Origin: Candidatus Thermoplasmatota archaeon
GTDB lineage: Archaea; Thermoplasmatota; SW-10-69-26; JACQPN01; JAJPHT01
Assembly (NCBI GenBank): GCA_035540375.1
Contig: DATLGO010000087.1
Span: 1-64,000 of the forward strand
Direction: 5' to 3'
Length of the DNA stretch: 64,000 nucleotides
A model generated the notes under the pieces. The model was not told the DNA's origin. It saw only the letters and a list, made by a program, of their open reading frames with translations, and ran no database searches. Position 1 is the first letter of the stretch. Each line of letters starts with the position of its first letter. Positions 36,301 to 46,000 of this stretch are shown here, in pieces. The position numbers and the translations under genes were made by a program.

Positions 36301-39300
36301 GGTCGGGCGCGACGTGGAGCGTGGTCGTCGCAAGCGGCGTGATCCGAAGGACGCTCACGCGGACGATGTAGTTGCCCGGTTCCGTCACGGTCACGTTGGG
36401 CGTCACGAAGGCGCGCGTCGTGCGCGGCATCGTGCTTGCGGTGGGCAGGGTGAACCGCGCGATCTCGAGGGGCGGGGTCGTTCCCGCCTTCTCGACGCGG
36501 ACCTGGATGGCCGCGTGGGCGGTCGTCGTGCCGCGGTTCTCGAGCACGCCCGAGACGGTGAAGTTCCCCGGCTCCTGGACCAGGGTCGGGGCGTTCGCCA
36601 GGTTCGTGATCACGACGTTGGTGATGTCCGCCGTCGGCAGCTCCACCACGCGCAGCGCCCTGTGCGGAACGTCGTCGCGCGCGGGGGCGTAGGCCAGGCC
36701 GTTCGGCGTCAGGTAGCCGTCGAGGACCTCGAAGGCGAGCCGGTGGAGATTCTGCCCGGATCTCGGATAGATGAGGAACTCGAAATCAGCCGTCGATCCC
36801 GCCTCGCCCGCGGGGGCCAGCCGGAAGGGACCGGCCACCGCGCGATAACCCGTCGCCTGCGTGATGGGCGCCGCGACCACGTTGATCTGGGACGGAGGCT
36901 CGGATCGCACTTCCCGGACGCCCACGGCGACGAAGCGTCGCTCGTCCGCGCCGTGGTTGCGGATCGCGACCCGGACCGCGGCCGGGTCCGTGGACCCGAT
37001 GGCGGCGGGCGCGTCCAGCGTGAGCGCCACGCTCCGATCGTACGGGTGCCCGAGGACCTCGAACTGGTCGATCTCGAGGGAACCCTCGCGTCCGGTCGCG
37101 TCCGTGCCGAGGCGGAAGCGCAGCTTGGTGTCGGGACCGCTCAGCGCTTCTCCGACCACCCGGATGTCCGCGATTTCCCAGAAGCGGTTCGCCGGGCCCG
37201 GCTCGCCGCCGCCCCACTGTCCTCCGGACCAGCCGTGGAACGCGAAGCGGACCTGCTCGCCGATGTACGGGGTCAGGTCGAACCTCGCGGGGACCCACGT
37301 CTGGCCGTTCCCCGCGGAGTTGCCCGAGAACACGAAGGAGGTCGGGACTTCGAACGCGTCGAAGGCGATGATCGTGGCGCGTCCGTAGCGCTGCGTCAGG
37401 TTGCGGACGAACCGGTCGAAGGTGTCGCCGGCGTCCGGGAGGGTTGCCGTGTAAGGGGCGCCCGCGGGTTCGCCCGTGGCGACGCGGAACGGCGCCGGCC
37501 GACGCGCCTGCGACGGTCCCTCGGAATCCGCGAAGAGCTGCTTCCACGCATCCCATCGCTGCGTGGAGCGGTTGTACAACGACACTTCCACCACGCCGGC
37601 CTGGTAGGCGCGGTTCGTGGTCCAATTGGGCGTCGTCCTCGCGATGGTGTTGTCGAAGAGCGGCGCGGCGGCTCCGTCGAGGAACAGGAGCTGGTGGCGG
37701 TGGAGGATGTCGAGCGAGGCGCGAGTCCCCTGCACGGAGGTCAGGTTGACGACCGGCGTGACGAGCCTCGTATCCACGTTCAGCCGCGTGGCGGGATTCA
37801 GCCCGAACGTCCAGGCCGGGATCGGGACGCCGTCCGGCCCGGCGCGGACCGTCGAGGACCACGTCGCGGGCCGCGACGCGATGCCGACGGCGCGCTGCCA
37901 CTGTCCGGTCGTCGTCCAGGCGGCGATCTCGGCGGCGGAATCGTCGGCGCCGATGAAGCTCTGCACCACGACCGGCCGCCCGTCCCGGTTCACGACGGCG
38001 TTGACGGTCACGTTCTCGACGGCCCACCCGAGATCGTTGATGGCCGTCTGATGACGCTGGGCGACGAAATTGAGCACGAACGTCTGCGCCGGATTGTAGC
38101 CTTCGAAGGTCCGCGTGAGCGTGTGCCACTGGCCGTCCTCCGAAACCTCGAGAAGGCGGATCGGGGTCGCCGCGAGATTCGCGGTCGGGACGTTGTTGAT
38201 CAGCTGGAAGGCGGTGACGTCGACCGACATGCCCACGCCCGTCCACCATTCCCCGGTCCGGCCGGCGCGCCAGTCGCGCCACGTGACGGAAAGGGTCGCG
38301 TTCGCGGGAATCGAGCTGATGTCGATCTGCCGGGACAACGTTTCCGTCGAGCGGATGATGCCGGCGGGCGGCGCCGCGCTCCGCCCCGTCCACCAGAACG
38401 CGTCACCGTTCGTCCGCCTCATCGTCTCCGTCAAGTTGAGGATCTCCCAACGGTCCTCGGAAGAGGCGTTCGCGAGCGAGCGCGGGACGTAGACTTCGCG
38501 ACCCGCGGGAAGGATGGGCTCGCCCGCGAGGCTCGGGATCTCGACGTTCATGAGCGTGACCGTTTCGGTCAGCTCGGGTACGTGGCTGAGGTCGAAGGAT
38601 ACCGGCGTCCAGCCGTCGAGGTTGAATTCCGAGGCGCGCGAATTGCCGGAGAATGCCGGCAGCCATCGCTCGGGCGAGGTGGACCGCGAGATCGGGTTCG
38701 ACCCGACGATCTGCGAGGGGTACGCCCCCAGAGCGCCGTCGCGCCGGGCCGGGGCGATGGAGACCCAACCGTTCTCCCCGAGATACTCGGCCGTGACGCC
38801 GTCGTAAGCGTCCTCGAGGTCGTATCGCGCGAGGAAGTTGATCTTGGCCTCGCGGAGGTTCGCGAGGGGAATCGTGGGCGATTCGATCCAGCCGTGGGCG
38901 TCCGCCTTGACGAGTCCGCCGGAGGCGTTGCCGCCGACGAGCGCCCGTCCGCCGCGGAATCCGTCGCCGCTCGACCACAGCGCGTCCCCGTTCGTCGTCC
39001 ACGCGGCCAATCCCGATTCGAAGTCGTCGGCGATGATGGCTTCCGTGGCTGTGAGGAACGAGCGATGGAGGTTGTCGTCGGGGTTGTGGTCGCGGTACTC
39101 GGGAGGCAGCACGACTTCGAAGGTGACGACGAAGTTGCCGGGCTCGCCGGGGGTGAAGAAAGCCACGTCCTCGGCGAGCGGAGATTTCAGCAGTCGCGCG
39201 AGGGTGACGGACGTGGGATCCGCCACGATGGCGTCCTCGAGCTTCCAGACGTGCTCCGAAACCAGGACGGCGCCCCGATCCGTGATGCGCTCGATGCGCT

Positions 39301-42300
39301 GCCGTAGCTCCGCATCCGGAACCGCGATGTTGCCCAGGTTGCGGATGCCGGTCGAGAGGACGCGCGGCAGGGTCGTCCTTCCGTCCGTCGGGAACACGCC
39401 GTTCCACGCGTTGAGGTCGATGCGCGTCTTGGCGAACAGCGAGCCGTCGCGCCCGATCGCCACGACGTCGTTCCACGCGTTCTCGTCCCGGGCCGCCGTC
39501 CCGTTGGACGGCAGCGCCGTGACCACGATCTCGTAGAGGATGTCCTCGCCGTGCGGGATCTGCGCGCGGACGACGATGTTCCTGGATTCGCCGGGCAGCA
39601 GCTCGCCGGCCCGGGACTCGAATTCGGCCACGGTTTCGCCGCCGAGTCGGCGGACTTCGATGCGGGCGGTGAAGTCCTCCCGGAACAATCCGACGTTCGC
39701 GAGCGTCACGTTGATCGGAATGACGCTTCCGGGGCCGAGCCCGAGGAGGCGCCAGTCGTACGCCACGGGGATGTCGACGTTGGTGATGGCGGCGTCGACC
39801 GCGAAGGTGGAGACGGGGTCGACCTGGACGCTTCCGATCCTCCAGAGGCTCGTGTCGGTGCGATCCAGTGGAAGGAATTCGCGGGCGGAGATGTGGAACG
39901 CGAAGCGCACTTCGAGCCCCTCGAGATCGATTTCGGACAGCGCAGGTTGGTCCCTCAAGCGGAACATGGCCGGCTCGCGCCGGGACGTCGGCAGGTCCCA
40001 GAGGTAGGGATTGCCGTCGGGGCCGAGGAGGGTCTGCGAGACGGTGTTGGTGCACCATGCCGTGGGGAACGTGCACGGTCCGGGCCAGAAGTACCCGTCA
40101 CCGCCGCGGAAGAAGGTGCCCGCTCCATGCGTGGCCGGCTCTCGCCGCATGCCGTTCGCGGTGGTTTCGAAGTAATGCGGATAGTTGCCCACCGGCTCGA
40201 GCCTGATCCAGCTCGACCACTGGCCGTCGGACCGCTTGTAGGAAAGGTCCACGGTCGAGGTCCGGTGCATGAAATATCTCGGCGCGGCCGCGAGGTCGTC
40301 GATCGCGCCCTGGAATCCGTACTCGTGCTCGAACCTGAGCACGGGATCGACGGCGCCCTGCAGGACGAGGGAAGGCGAGATGAGGCGCGTCGCATTTTGC
40401 GATATCTGGATGTTGCGCGTGTCCAACGGATGCCTCGAGTTGTCGAAGAAGAAGCCCTGCCAGAGGACGGGCGCGTTGTCGAAGCCCGTGAAGCGGTGCG
40501 GCTGGCCGAGGTTGGTCCGGTTCGTCCACTGGATGACGGCGAAGCCCTGTTCGGAGGCCTGCTTCGCCATGGTGGCGTTGACGAGGTACCAGCCATCCCG
40601 GTATCCGACGTCGCGCATCGCGCCGACCGTGTAGGTCTGCGTGCGAGGGGGGTAGATGAGGTCGCTCTCGTCGCCCGTCAGCCGGAACAGCTCCACCCGG
40701 TCCTTCTCCAGGCCGCCTTCGGGGACGCCCGTCACGCGAAGGTCGTCGATGAAGACGTCGCCCGAGAGCAGCACCTGCTTGATGCGCAGCTCGTAGAGCG
40801 AGGGATTCCAGAGGTTGAAGTAACCACGACCCGCCTCCGGCATGATGTCGGTCGAGAAGTAGTGCCACGTCCGGTCCTCCTCGATGAGGCGGCGCGCGCT
40901 CGCTTCCGGCGTGTCGACGTACCGGATCTCCTGCCAGACCGCGCGTCCGCGCGGCGAAACGGGGCCGGAGGACCAGACGACGAGCGGTTCGTTGGCCGCG
41001 TCGCCGTAGAGCGTCTCGCGAGGTCCGACCGAGATGGCGCCTCTCGGCGCGAAATCGACGACGATCGCCGACCGATCGGTCATGTACCGCATCGTGAGCT
41101 TGAGGTCCTGGTAACGGGGGTACGTCAGCGGGAGCGGGAGCACGTGGAATGACGTTTGGGCCTGGTTGTTGGCGGGCCCCTTCCCCCAGTAGCCGCCGTC
41201 GAACACCTCGGGTGCGCTGCCTTCGACCGGCAGCCAGCCGGGATCGGGAACGCGGTCCAGGTCCGCGAACAGGGGCGGAGGCGACGAGCGCACGTAATAA
41301 TGGGCGACGTCGCGCGCGACGAGGCCCGCGCTTGCCGCCGTGAAGGTCACGTTGTGCTGGCCCCGATCGGCCGATCGCAGCGTCCACTTCCAATCCGCCG
41401 ACGTCCCCGGCTTGAGCACGATCACGCCGGTCGCGGCCTCGATCGTTTTCGGGGTCGACGTGTCGGTGATCCGCCACGTCAGGATTTCGGCGCTGTTTCC
41501 GCGGTTGTGGAGAACGCCGCTCGCTTCGACCGGTTCGTCCTCGTCCACCATCGCCGACGAGGGGGGGATCGAGAGGTCGGCGACGATGTTACGGATGGTG
41601 GAAACGACGTATTCCTGCACCTTCGCGTTGTTCTCGGGCGTGGGGTCGGTCATGGCGCCGCCCCCCTTCGCGAGGGTTTCGGCCTTCACCGTCACGCTGA
41701 CTTTTGCCCCTTCGGCGGCGGGCGTGCGGAGGGCAAGGCTCGGCGTCCAGACCGCGCCGGGCGCGAGGGTGGCCTCCTGGCTCGCGGTGAGGTCGCCCCC
41801 GGACAGGCCGGTCACGGTGAACGTGACGCGCAGCCGCTGCTCGAGCGAGGCCGCGTTCAGGACGGTCGCGGTGACGTTGATCGGCTCGTCGCGCGCGATG
41901 TACTCGGTTACGTCGTCGCCCTTCCGCATCGAGGGGACGTCGATCGCGTGCACCTTCGCGTCGTTCTGGAGCGCCGGACCCAGGATTTCGAGATCGTCGA
42001 TGGTCCAGCCGAAATCCGTCGGCCGGTCGAAGGTGGGCGTCCGGAAATACGAGGGCCCCTCCGAATCCGCGCGCTGGGAAGCGACGAATCGGAAGCCGAG
42101 ATGGATCTTCTGGCCCGCGTAGGGCGTGATGTCGAAGACGAGCGTCTCCCAATCGCGCGCGCCCGTGAATCCAGGCTGGTTCATGAGACCCGCGACCTGC
42201 GGCGTGTAGCTCGAGCCGTTCAGCGGAACGAGCAGCTTCCCGGCGCGGTAGATGTTCGCGAGGGGCATGCCGGAGTTGAGCTTGTCGACGGGGTCGAACG

Positions 42301-43060
42301 GGAAGCCCCAGATCTGGGCGCCGTCGATGTCGCGGGCGATGTTGAAGCGGTGCTTGAGGATGAGGTTGACCTGGTCGTCGATGGCGCCGAGCCGGAGCGC
42401 GTCGGCGTGACGGAGGTCCGCGGCCTCGAGACAGGCGCGAAGCGGGATGCCGCCGGTCGGGTCGCCCGCCTGCGGGCGCGAGGGGGCGTAGAGCCTGCCC
42501 CAGACGAGCACGTAGGCGACGCAGGCGGAGTTGAGAGGAATGTCCGAGATGTCGGCGCAGAGGAAGGGCGTCCCGCAGATGGCGAGCGGATACGCGGAGA
42601 GGTCGATCGCGGGCGAGACGAGGAGACGCTCCCCGCCGGCGTAGCCCGCCGCGTCGGGACCGGAGACGGCGCGACCGGCCGAGCCGTTCCAGCCCGCGCC
42701 TTCGGCCACGATCCAGCTGCGGCGGCCGATCTCCGCGTAATCGCCGTATCCTCCTTGTCGGGTCCCGGGATCCATCCCGTCCACGAAGACCGGGCTCGGC
42801 AGCGGAGGCGGCAGGGCGAGCTCGATGCCGGCCTGCCCCGCGAGGCGTCCGATCTCGCGCGCCGATTCGTCGAGCGCCGCGAGCGCGTCGCGCCGGACCT
42901 GCTCGACCGTCGAAGGGACCGGGAGCGGCGTTTCCGGCGCTTCCGACGATCCATCGGCGATCTTCTCGCGCTCGTGGTATCCCGAGGCGAGCGGGACGGC
43001 GATGTCGGCGGCAAGAAGGATCAGCAAGCAAACGACGACGAGATTCTGACGGGATCTCAT
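33365..43060 (-). CDS. 3231-residue exported surface protein
   Basis: From ATG 43060; signal peptide residues 1-27. One of the longest genes in the window. The first two thirds hold multiple jelly-roll-like modules, recognisable by the W-x-I/L-(D/E)-(D/N)-(L/V) sequence at their ends (FGWTIDDLEI, GWAVENVTV, WEIADIRVVG, GWRLDDVAVM), as in MAM/lectin-type domains that bind sugars or proteins. CARDB-like Ig domains lie between them and fill the last third (RPDLSIAPQDVAFTT, RNRGDASTPTLPILFQV). The end is PNAGPLFALAVLALAFAARRR, a hydrophobic segment plus Arg cluster, similar in layout to archaeosortase signals though without a clean PGF. ATGA overlaps on both sides tie its translation to its neighbours. 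Confidence 0.88.
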   Translation of the reverse strand: MRSRQNLVVVCLLILLAADIAVPLASGYHEREKIADGSSEAPETPLPVPSTVEQVRRDALAALDESAREIGRLAGQAGIELALPPPLPSPVFVDGMDPGTRQGGYGDYAEIGRRSWIVAEGAGWNGSAGRAVSGPDAAGYAGGERLLVSPAIDLSAYPLAICGTPFLCADISDIPLNSACVAYVLVWGRLYAPSRPQAGDPTGGIPLRACLEAADLRHADALRLGAIDDQVNLILKHRFNIARDIDGAQIWGFPFDPVDKLNSGMPLANIYRAGKLLVPLNGSSYTPQVAGLMNQPGFTGARDWETLVFDITPYAGQKIHLGFRFVASQRADSEGPSYFRTPTFDRPTDFGWTIDDLEILGPALQNDAKVHAIDVPSMRKGDDVTEYIARDEPINVTATVLNAASLEQRLRVTFTVTGLSGGDLTASQEATLAPGAVWTPSLALRTPAAEGAKVSVTVKAETLAKGGGAMTDPTPENNAKVQEYVVSTIRNIVADLSIPPSSAMVDEDEPVEASGVLHNRGNSAEILTWRITDTSTPKTIEAATGVIVLKPGTSADWKWTLRSADRGQHNVTFTAASAGLVARDVAHYYVRSSPPPLFADLDRVPDPGWLPVEGSAPEVFDGGYWGKGPANNQAQTSFHVLPLPLTYPRYQDLKLTMRYMTDRSAIVVDFAPRGAISVGPRETLYGDAANEPLVVWSSGPVSPRGRAVWQEIRYVDTPEASARRLIEEDRTWHYFSTDIMPEAGRGYFNLWNPSLYELRIKQVLLSGDVFIDDLRVTGVPEGGLEKDRVELFRLTGDESDLIYPPRTQTYTVGAMRDVGYRDGWYLVNATMAKQASEQGFAVIQWTNRTNLGQPHRFTGFDNAPVLWQGFFFDNSRHPLDTRNIQISQNATRLISPSLVLQGAVDPVLRFEHEYGFQGAIDDLAAAPRYFMHRTSTVDLSYKRSDGQWSSWIRLEPVGNYPHYFETTANGMRREPATHGAGTFFRGGDGYFWPGPCTFPTAWCTNTVSQTLLGPDGNPYLWDLPTSRREPAMFRLRDQPALSEIDLEGLEVRFAFHISAREFLPLDRTDTSLWRIGSVQVDPVSTFAVDAAITNVDIPVAYDWRLLGLGPGSVIPINVTLANVGLFREDFTARIEVRRLGGETVAEFESRAGELLPGESRNIVVRAQIPHGEDILYEIVVTALPSNGTAARDENAWNDVVAIGRDGSLFAKTRIDLNAWNGVFPTDGRTTLPRVLSTGIRNLGNIAVPDAELRQRIERITDRGAVLVSEHVWKLEDAIVADPTSVTLARLLKSPLAEDVAFFTPGEPGNFVVTFEVVLPPEYRDHNPDDNLHRSFLTATEAIIADDFESGLAAWTTNGDALWSSGDGFRGGRALVGGNASGGLVKADAHGWIESPTIPLANLREAKINFLARYDLEDAYDGVTAEYLGENGWVSIAPARRDGALGAYPSQIVGSNPISRSTSPERWLPAFSGNSRASEFNLDGWTPVSFDLSHVPELTETVTLMNVEIPSLAGEPILPAGREVYVPRSLANASSEDRWEILNLTETMRRTNGDAFWWTGRSAAPPAGIIRSTETLSRQIDISSIPANATLSVTWRDWRAGRTGEWWTGVGMSVDVTAFQLINNVPTANLAATPIRLLEVSEDGQWHTLTRTFEGYNPAQTFVLNFVAQRHQTAINDLGWAVENVTVNAVVNRDGRPVVVQSFIGADDSAAEIAAWTTTGQWQRAVGIASRPATWSSTVRAGPDGVPIPAWTFGLNPATRLNVDTRLVTPVVNLTSVQGTRASLDILHRHQLLFLDGAAAPLFDNTIARTTPNWTTNRAYQAGVVEVSLYNRSTQRWDAWKQLFADSEGPSQARRPAPFRVATGEPAGAPYTATLPDAGDTFDRFVRNLTQRYGRATIIAFDAFEVPTSFVFSGNSAGNGQTWVPARFDLTPYIGEQVRFAFHGWSGGQWGGGEPGPANRFWEIADIRVVGEALSGPDTKLRFRLGTDATGREGSLEIDQFEVLGHPYDRSVALTLDAPAAIGSTDPAAVRVAIRNHGADERRFVAVGVREVRSEPPSQINVVAAPITQATGYRAVAGPFRLAPAGEAGSTADFEFLIYPRSGQNLHRLAFEVLDGYLTPNGLAYAPARDDVPHRALRVVELPTADITNVVITNLANAPTLVQEPGNFTVSGVLENRGTTTAHAAIQVRVEKAGTTPPLEIARFTLPTASTMPRTTRAFVTPNVTVTEPGNYIVRVSVLRITPLATTTLHVAPDHLVKVSTNEVRWTSFFEDGTDGWMLANGVRRDDGRAASGRWSLLYGATDAEYASGSRLGGATFPQTVTIVTPPIDLRGLGNRPMLAFKHLPMLGNGIVLVQATVQGCNSWSTLAALPPGMTTTGRLSDWQSVLMDLSTANPFCGGPTSLVGRVVLVRFVVAGNDQGWRLDDVAVMASVPTATPPTWVARITDEAHKVYAYRVDNPGASRIRVAFELDRERSGLLPDQLGWFTFEPAILEIEPRSHGIVNMHVRTPASRDNVLGRLIPIVRYFNTDIPEVSRTFRADLTFDPRPRADLSVSALVDGRAPSVRIAVEEAMPHELTAIIRNRGDASTPTLPILFQVSSDESKEVVWEARGDVEGLPPITQSEESTVVSVSWKPAFGSRGNRTLTVVVDPDRSTPDVDRSNNRISIPLEVVPIIRPDLSIAPQDVAFTTLAGDPLFEAAPGELIRVQATGRNLGLSSARAVTLSIISGSTILGQETWDIVEPGRSFTLSLTQFAPAEPSTYRFLVTTQDLEGRSENNQIDVEVPIYPPELVVPRSSKPHPLRPGQPASIVSEFENAGPFPLLLNLSGTLEGGSVLLNPARLALAPGEKRSVELSIATRSDLAPGLHLVRVLATGPGFKAVRTFPVESEANPALAVTVHPAQATTVAKIQYDAVNVGNVAIEPVVVLRARDGAELARSDSPRLAPGSSRLGSLTWKLPPGTPPGTIEGELIVLDGKLERARGPVSIEVAAWGRVRGQVVEEGRDERGARRYALDLAYEGNAPSTRSLALYGLAAGDGRFNRSIVDLAPGRSERILLTVTPASAPATGLRALQVALIDPAGTAPAIETTDLVEVLMDNRNPNLQLKSAERGSVDVAANEMVTYHASIRNTGDAEARNVSVRLFVDGLLVDHKVVPAIGAGIEDRVTLEWRAKAGAHAVAILVSDPASASPPAFAESVEVKAALVEIPKSIPNAGPLFALAVLALAFAARRRAGR

Positions 43061-46000
43061 GGACGGGTCCTCCTTCGGTCGAGGATGAGGGCGATCCAGG
43101 CGGAGATCGCCCAAGCGATCGGGACGAGGAAAGGCAGGGGGGTCGTGGCGCTCGTGGCGGACGCGAGCGTGGCGAACGAAGCCGGCGGAAGCCCCGCCAC
43201 GACGACGGGTCCGGCGAGCGTTTCAGACGCGGCCTCGGCCTGGCCGAGGCGCGCGGAGAACGCGAAGCGGTGGGGCCCGGAGTTGAGCGTCTCGACGCCG
43301 ACCTCGACGATGGATTCGTACCAGCAGCCGTCGTCGCAGTGCTCCGCGCGCGTGCGCATCGGGAACTTGATCCCATCCACGGCGACCGCGACGGCGAGAT
43401 CCGGATTCCAGGGTCCGGGCGCGAAGACGCGGAACCGGAACGGCCCCGGGCCGGCGATCGCGGGCTCCACCGTTCCGCGCTCGAGCGCGATGGTCGCGAT
43501 CGGGACGACGGACGCGGTCGTCGCCGGTCCGACGTTGCCGGTCGCGTCGACCGCGCGAACCTCGTACAGGACCTCCTTCGATCCTTCGACGCGATCCACC
43601 AGGGACCGCTGCGCGTGGTCGCCATCCACCGTCGAGCGGCTTCCATCGACGATGCGCGTCACCTGATGGCGCTCGACGCCGACGTCGTCGGTGGCGGCTT
43701 CCCATCGGACGAGGATGCGGCCGTCGCCGAGGGCCAGGGCCTCGAGGCGCGACACCGCGGTCGGCGCCTCGCGGTCGGGCTCCGTGACGACCGTGAGCGC
43801 GAGGACGCTCGCGCGCCCGCTGCGATCGATCACGTCCACCGTGAGCGAGGTGGACGAGGCGGGCGCCAAGCCCGCGATCCGCAGCGTGGATCGCGTATCG
43901 TAATACTCCGTGGAGAACGAGCGACCGCCGGCCCTCGAGACGAGACGCACCGGCTCGTCCGCGACGACCTCGATGTCGGCGGTGGCGACGCCCGGCTTGA
44001 CCGTCGAAGCGAGGACGACCGGGGCCGCGAGGTCGACGACGCCCTCGAGGTCGATCGAGGTCGTGGCCCCGGAGGCGGACACCGCCGTCAGGGTCGCCTG
44101 CAAACGCTGCGATCGATAGGTCTCCGGCACCGGCCAATAGCCGGTCCACTGGGCGCCGTCGCGGCTCGCGAGGAGCGGCCAGCGCGCGGGGCCTCCGGAG
44201 GCGCTCAGGTCCGCGGTGACCGTCCGGGCCGGGCTTCCCGAGACCCAGGCCACGATGAGGGCGCGTCCGCCATTCCGGATGTGGGGGTCGCTCTCGCCGA
44301 CGAGGCGCGCCTCGACGAAGGCCGCGACCGCGCTGTCGAGCCGGACGGCCTGCTCGAAGACCGCGACGTTGCCGGCCTTGTCGCCGATCTCGATGCGAAG
44401 ATCGACGTGGGTCGTCTTCAGGTGATCCGGGATGCGGCAGCTGAGGGTTCCGTCGCGCCACGTGGCCGCGCAGTCAACCTTGCCGAACGTCCACCGGATC
44501 GAATCGAGCGCGATGCCGCTGCCCCGCTCCTCGACGCCGAGGGCCAGGATGCCGCCCGGCGCGCCGACGAGCTTCGCGGGCGCGACCACGAACGGCGCCA
44601 CGCGGTCGAGCGTGAAGGGAAGCGCGACGCTTTCGCCGCGGCCGTCCGGGGAGCGCGCGCGGGCGACGATCTCGTAGTCGCCGTCGCGGACGTCGGGGAT
44701 CGCGAGGCTCACGGCGCCCGGTCGGGCTCCCTCGACCTCGGCGACGGTTCGAGTCGGGCCCCGCTTGGGCACGAGAAGCACCTCGATGGACGGAGCGCCC
44801 CGGGCGGGCGCGCCGAGGTGGTCGAGCACGCGCAGGAGCACGGCGGCGCCGCCGTTCGAGGCCGGGAAGCCCTGCAGGGGCTCGAGGTCGACCTTGAGGG
44901 CGAGCCCGGTCCTGAAGGTGAAGAACTCGGAGGGGGTCTCGATCCCGGATCGCGTGACCGAGAAGGCGCGGGCCACGTATTCGGTTTCGGGACGCAGGCC
45001 GGTGACGTTCACTTCGTGCGTCCGGCCTTCGCCGCCGAGCGGCGTTCGAAGCCGCTGCTCGGCCCGCAGGCCGTATTCGACGGTGCCGCGCGCGGTCGCG
45101 TCCGTCGTCCACCGGATCACGGCCCAGTCGGGACCGGTTGCGACGACTTCCGCGGGCGTGGCGCGGATGGGCGCGCCGTCCACGACGACCTCGAGGTGAT
45201 GCACCCGGACGTTGCCGGCGGGGTCCGTGAGCTGGATGGGCACGACGGCCGTCCCGTCGGGGATGCGGTCGACGACGAACTCGGCGGAGGCGTAGACGCC
45301 GCGGAGGCGGTCGTACGGGAGCTTCGCCGTCGTCGCGGACGTCAGGTTCGACAGGTCCGCGACCACCGCGAGGCTGTCGGGCCTCGAGTAGTCGTCCGTC
45401 GCGCGCACGACGAGGCGCCCCTTGGCGCCCGGGCGGGCGGCCGCGGCGCCGCTTGCGAATTCGACGGCCGCTTGGGCGACGGTGGGCGGTTCCGCGTCGA
45501 CGGTCACGAGACCTGCGTTGAGGGTGGCCTCGTTGCCCGCGCGGTCGCGGGCGCGGACGACGACGAGGTGCTGGCCCGGCTCGCCCGCCGTCCAGACGCC
45601 CACGCGGTCGGGTCCGCCGTCGGACACGAGCGGAACCGGCGCCCCGATGCCGATCTCCGCGCGGATGAATTCGAGCCCGCTTCCGGATTCGGACACGCGG
45701 ATGGCGAGCGGCAGCGTCTCGCCGGGCCGCAGGGTGGCCTCGACGACCGGTCCCGAGAGGACCGGCGCGCGCAGGTCGATCTGGTAGCGCTGGACGCCGT
45801 GGGCGGCGATCGCGAAGGGAATGCCGTCGGAGGCGTGTCGGGCGCCGCCCGACCACGGCAGCGGACGGTCGGCGTGCTCGACGTTCCCGACCCGGTCCAT
45901 CGAGGCTACGGCCACTTCGATCGTGTCCATGTGGTTGGCGCCGAGGACGATCGCCTGGCCATAGAGGACGTCGTTGCGTTGGGCCGGATTGACGACGATG